A stretch of DNA of 7,258 nucleotides, taken from contig JALOSH010000330.1 in the NCBI GenBank assembly GCA_025458545.1, forward strand, positions 1 to 7,258. Reading direction: 5' to 3'. Positions 5,997-7,258 of the stretch are shown piece by piece. Every line of letters starts with the position of its first letter. The stretch's first letter is position 1. The DNA is from Hydrogenophaga sp. (GTDB taxonomy: Bacteria; Pseudomonadota; Gammaproteobacteria; Burkholderiales; Burkholderiaceae). Below the pieces are notes generated by a model. It saw only the letters and a list, made by a program, of their open reading frames with translations. It was not told where the DNA came from and did no database searches. Position numbers and translations under genes: made by a program.

Positions 5997-6434
5997 TCAG
6001 CTGTGGGCGAGGTCGTCGAGGATGGGGCAGTCGGGCCGGTCGTCGCCCGGGCAATGGCAGAGCAGGGCGTCCAGGCTGCGCTGCATGGCCTGCAGGGTGG
6101 CGATGCGCTGGGCCAGTTGGTCGTGGTGGCGCTGGGCGATGCGTTTGACGTGGTCGCTTTTGCGGCGCCGGTTGTGCCACAGGCCCACCAGCTCGTTGAC
6201 CGCCTCCAGGCTGAAGCCCATGTCGCGTGCGCGGCGGATGAAGCGCAGGGTGTGCACGTCGGCCAGGCTGTACTGCCGGTAGTTGCTGTCGGTGCGGGCC
6301 ACGCGGCCCAGCATGCCCTGGGCTTCGTAGTGGCGCAGCATCTTGGACGATATGCCCGAGAGCCGCGCGGCGGTGCCGATGTTGACCGGCCAGCGGTGCA
6401 CGCTGTGCAGCGGGATGTCGAGGTCGGCGGTCAT
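5997..6434 (-). CDS. cueR: MerR-family Cu(I)-responsive regulator CueR
   Basis: A 145-aa MerR-family activator. Residues 17-85 form the winged helix-turn-helix (VNIGTAARLSGISSKMLRHY, then MLGRVARTDSNYRQYS), followed by the dimerisation helix. The metal loop is CHCPGDDRPDCPI, with Cys128 and Cys136 matching E. coli CueR Cys112 and Cys120. Ser93 (KSDHVKR) matches CueR Ser77, the residue that favours monovalent ions; all three align with a constant offset of 16. This points to Cu(I)/Ag(I)/Au(I) sensing rather than Zn or Hg. The start at 6434 has GGAGG 5 nt upstream. An N-terminal extension of about 16 residues precedes the usual CueR start. It is probably co-transcribed after copZ, 79 bp upstream, from the CueR-type promoter at 6742-6772, so it would increase its own expression with copper. 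The two CueR-type dyads nearby are its likely targets. Confidence 0.92.
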   Translation of the reverse strand: MTADLDIPLHSVHRWPVNIGTAARLSGISSKMLRHYEAQGMLGRVARTDSNYRQYSLADVHTLRFIRRARDMGFSLEAVNELVGLWHNRRRKSDHVKRIAQRHHDQLAQRIATLQAMQRSLDALLCHCPGDDRPDCPILDDLAHS

Positions 6435-6450
6435 GCGATCCTCCGCCGGG

Positions 6451-6513
6451 CCGCCCCAAGGTGGATCCGCCCCCTTGGGGGGCAGCGACCCGCGCAGTGG
6501 TGGAGCGTGGGGG
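6451..6513. repeat. GC-rich palindromic intergenic element (copy B) between copZ and cueR
   Basis: CCCCAAGG (6454-6461) and CCTTGGGG (6473-6480) make an 8-bp stem with an 11-nt loop; CCCCC-TT-GGGGG (6470-6481) is an overlapping palindrome, and a GGGGG run recurs at 6509-6513. The C-run/T/G-run core, GCG-rich middle and closing G-run resemble the element at 1997-2080. It fills nearly all of the 79-bp copZ-cueR gap and stops just short of the cueR Shine-Dalgarno, so it could lower cueR translation or readthrough relative to copZ. That effect is inferred. Confidence 0.6.
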
Positions 6514-6714
6514 TCATATGGCCACCGTGTAGCCTTCTTCGCTGATCGCGGCGGCCACCGCTTCGCGCGGTTGTGTGGTGCTGACCTCGACCTGGTTCTG
6601 GCTGCGGTCGATGCGCACCTCGGCCTGCGGGTCCAGGGTCTTGATGGCGGTGGTGACGGCTTTTTCGCAGTGGCCGCAGGTCATGCCTTGCACGGTGAAG
6701 GTTTGGGTGCTCAT
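6514..6714 (-). CDS. copZ: copper chaperone CopZ (heavy-metal-associated domain protein)
   Basis: A 66-aa single HMA-domain protein with the βαββαβ pattern. Residues 10-16 (GMTCGHC) carry the Cu(I)-binding Cys13 and Cys16; the rest (VEVSTTQPREAVAAAISEEGYTV) fits the second half of the domain. Length and the lack of a signal peptide fit a cytoplasmic CopZ-type chaperone that carries Cu(I) to a CopA ATPase and to regulators. The start at 6714 has AGGAG 6 nt upstream; an in-frame ATG 12 codons further up lacks one and overlaps the promoter. It is the first gene of the minus-strand copper transcript, followed by cueR, and is divergent from the copper ATPase. A CueR-type promoter sits directly upstream. 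Confidence 0.93.
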   Translation of the reverse strand: MSTQTFTVQGMTCGHCEKAVTTAIKTLDPQAEVRIDRSQNQVEVSTTQPREAVAAAISEEGYTVAI

Positions 6715-6741
6715 GGGGTGCTCCTGAAAGACAGAGCCTGC

Positions 6742-6772
6742 ATGATGCACCTTGACACGGTGTGAAGGTCAA
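6742..6772 (-). promoter_or_regulatory. CueR-type promoter/operator of copZ-cueR
   Basis: On the minus strand a TTGACC -35 (6767-6772) and a CATCAT -10 (6742-6747) are separated by 19 bp, the over-long spacer typical of MerR-family promoters. The spacer holds a near-perfect 21-bp dyad at 6749-6769 with arms ACCTT and AAGGT and inner ACAC/GTGT, mismatched only at the centre and two symmetric positions. This matches the CueR box pattern. Cu(I)-CueR is expected to underwind it and switch on copZ and cueR. Confidence 0.85.
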
Positions 6773-6819
6773 GCCCCGCGTGTTCCTGTGGAGGGGAAAC
6801 GGCGGATACACCTTGTGGC

Positions 6820-6850
6820 TTGACCTTCCCATGGGGGGAAAGCATATAAC
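6820..6850 (+). promoter_or_regulatory. CueR-type promoter/operator of copA
   Basis: TTGACC -35 (6820-6825) and TATAAC -10 (6845-6850) are separated by exactly 19 bp. The spacer carries a dyad CCTTCCC (6824-6830) / GGGAAAG (6836-6842) with 6 of 7 pairs, close to the CueR box of E. coli copA. The transcription start should fall near 6857, giving a leader of about 72 nt before the copA ATG. Confidence 0.88.
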
Positions 6851-6859
6851 CATGGTCTT

Positions 6860-6890
6860 CCCCGCGCCGTTGCGTGCCTTGTGCGCGGGG
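6860..6890 (+). other. stem-loop in the copA 5' leader
   Basis: CCCCGCGC (6860-6867) and GCGCGGGG (6883-6890) form a perfect 8-bp stem with a 15-nt loop, starting about 3 nt after the predicted transcription start. A second, imperfect arm pair (about 6893-6899 with 6906-6912) lies nearer the ATG. It could protect the 5' end or tune translation. No T-run follows, so it is not an attenuator of the classical kind. Confidence 0.45.
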
Positions 6891-6928
6891 GCCGCGCCGG
6901 TTCCACGGCGTGCGCTCGAACAGACCCT

Positions 6929-7258
6929 ATGAACACCACCACTGCCACAGAGCTTCCGAACAACACCAACGCCAGCCAGATCGACCTGGGCATTGGCGGC
7001 ATGACCTGCGCCTCTTGCGTGTCGCGGGTGGAAAAAGTGCTGAAGAAGCAGGCGGGTGTGAGCGGTGCCACGGTGAACCTGGCCACCGAGTCGGCCCGGG
7101 TGGTGTTGAACGCGGCGCCCGACGCCGAGACCCTGGCGCGCATCAAGCGCGCAGTCCGAGACGCGGGTTACGAACCCCGCGCCCTGGACGCGATGGACGC
7201 TGACACCGGCGCGCATTGGCACGGTGTTTCTGTTGATTTCTTGCCGGTGCTGGCCGGT
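6929..7258 (+). CDS. copA: Cu(I)-translocating P-type ATPase, N-terminal part (3' end outside window)
   Basis: 110 codons from ATG 6929 are open to the right edge. Residues 18-85 form one heavy-metal-associated domain with GMTCASC (Cys27 and Cys30), followed by VSRVEKVLKKQAGV, VNLATESARV and RAVRDAGYEP, the standard layout at the start of P1B-type ATPases. The last residues (WHGVSVDFLPVLAG) look like the linker and beginning of the first membrane helix. The transport core (CPC, DKTGT, HP motifs) lies outside the window, so ion specificity rests on the context: a CueR-type promoter upstream and divergent copZ-cueR. The protein would export Cu(I) across the inner membrane. No clear Shine-Dalgarno precedes the ATG; it is chosen because the HMA domain follows at normal distance and no better in-frame start was seen upstream. 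Confidence 0.88.
   Translation, partial: MNTTTATELPNNTNASQIDLGIGGMTCASCVSRVEKVLKKQAGVSGATVNLATESARVVLNAAPDAETLARIKRAVRDAGYEPRALDAMDADTGAHWHGVSVDFLPVLAG

Noticed and set aside
5203..6459. A 418-codon minus-strand ORF extending the LTXXQ protein upstream
   Set aside because: The upstream part overlaps cueR in another frame. The signal peptide and ribosome site put the start at 5826.
6431..7222. A 263-codon minus-strand ORF across copZ and the copA start
   Set aside because: It overlaps two CueR-type promoters and the HMA domains in other frames, and has no domain of its own.
1..7258. CRISPR array, insertion sequence, phage or toxin-antitoxin genes
   Set aside because: No regularly spaced repeats, transposase motifs, terminal inverted repeats or phage-type proteins were seen. 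The only tandem repeat is the 52-bp duplication.

Overview
The window is GC-rich and tightly packed. Its genes look like those of a betaproteobacterium of the order Burkholderiales, most likely family Comamonadaceae (Hydrogenophaga/Acidovorax-like). This rests on the protein flavour, the ubiquinone genes coq7 and ubiG, and two GC-rich palindromic intergenic elements of a kind I recall from that family. No taxonomic search was possible.

Layout. (1) Positions 1-3623, minus strand: transcription would run from a small DUF4149/TMEM205-like membrane protein gene, through a class II-type histone deacetylase-family gene, into the N-terminal 650 residues of an NDP-forming acyl-CoA synthetase of the Pat/AcdA type, which is cut by the left edge. 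A protein-acetylation-linked synthetase beside a deacetylase suggests a reversible acylation module. (2) Positions 3765-5049, plus strand: coq7 (demethoxyubiquinone hydroxylase) and ubiG (ubiquinone O-methyltransferase), which carry out consecutive late steps of ubiquinone synthesis. (3) Positions 5145-6850, mainly minus strand: a copper-response locus. It holds copZ, cueR and an LTXXQ/Spy-like periplasmic protein ending at a clear terminator, with copA divergent on the plus strand and running off the right edge. Both copper transcripts have a MerR-type promoter with a 19-bp spacer and a CueR-like dyad. CueR senses cytoplasmic Cu(I), CopZ carries it, CopA exports it, and the periplasmic protein may deal with envelope stress or metal.

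Two genes are visibly broken. The DUF4149 gene carries an exact 52-bp tandem duplication that shifts the frame, removes its stop codon and joins it in frame to the deacetylase. ubiG lacks about 95 nt at a 5-bp microhomology, which shifts the frame and removes a conserved segment. Two such lesions within 1.7 kb could be real decay or an assembly artefact; reads would decide.

No rRNA, tRNA, CRISPR array, phage gene or insertion sequence is visible. No gene-free stretch exceeds about 170 bases. I see no convincing undescribed system. The most unusual items are the two lesions, the acylation/deacylation pairing, and the structured copA leader with its paired CueR operators.
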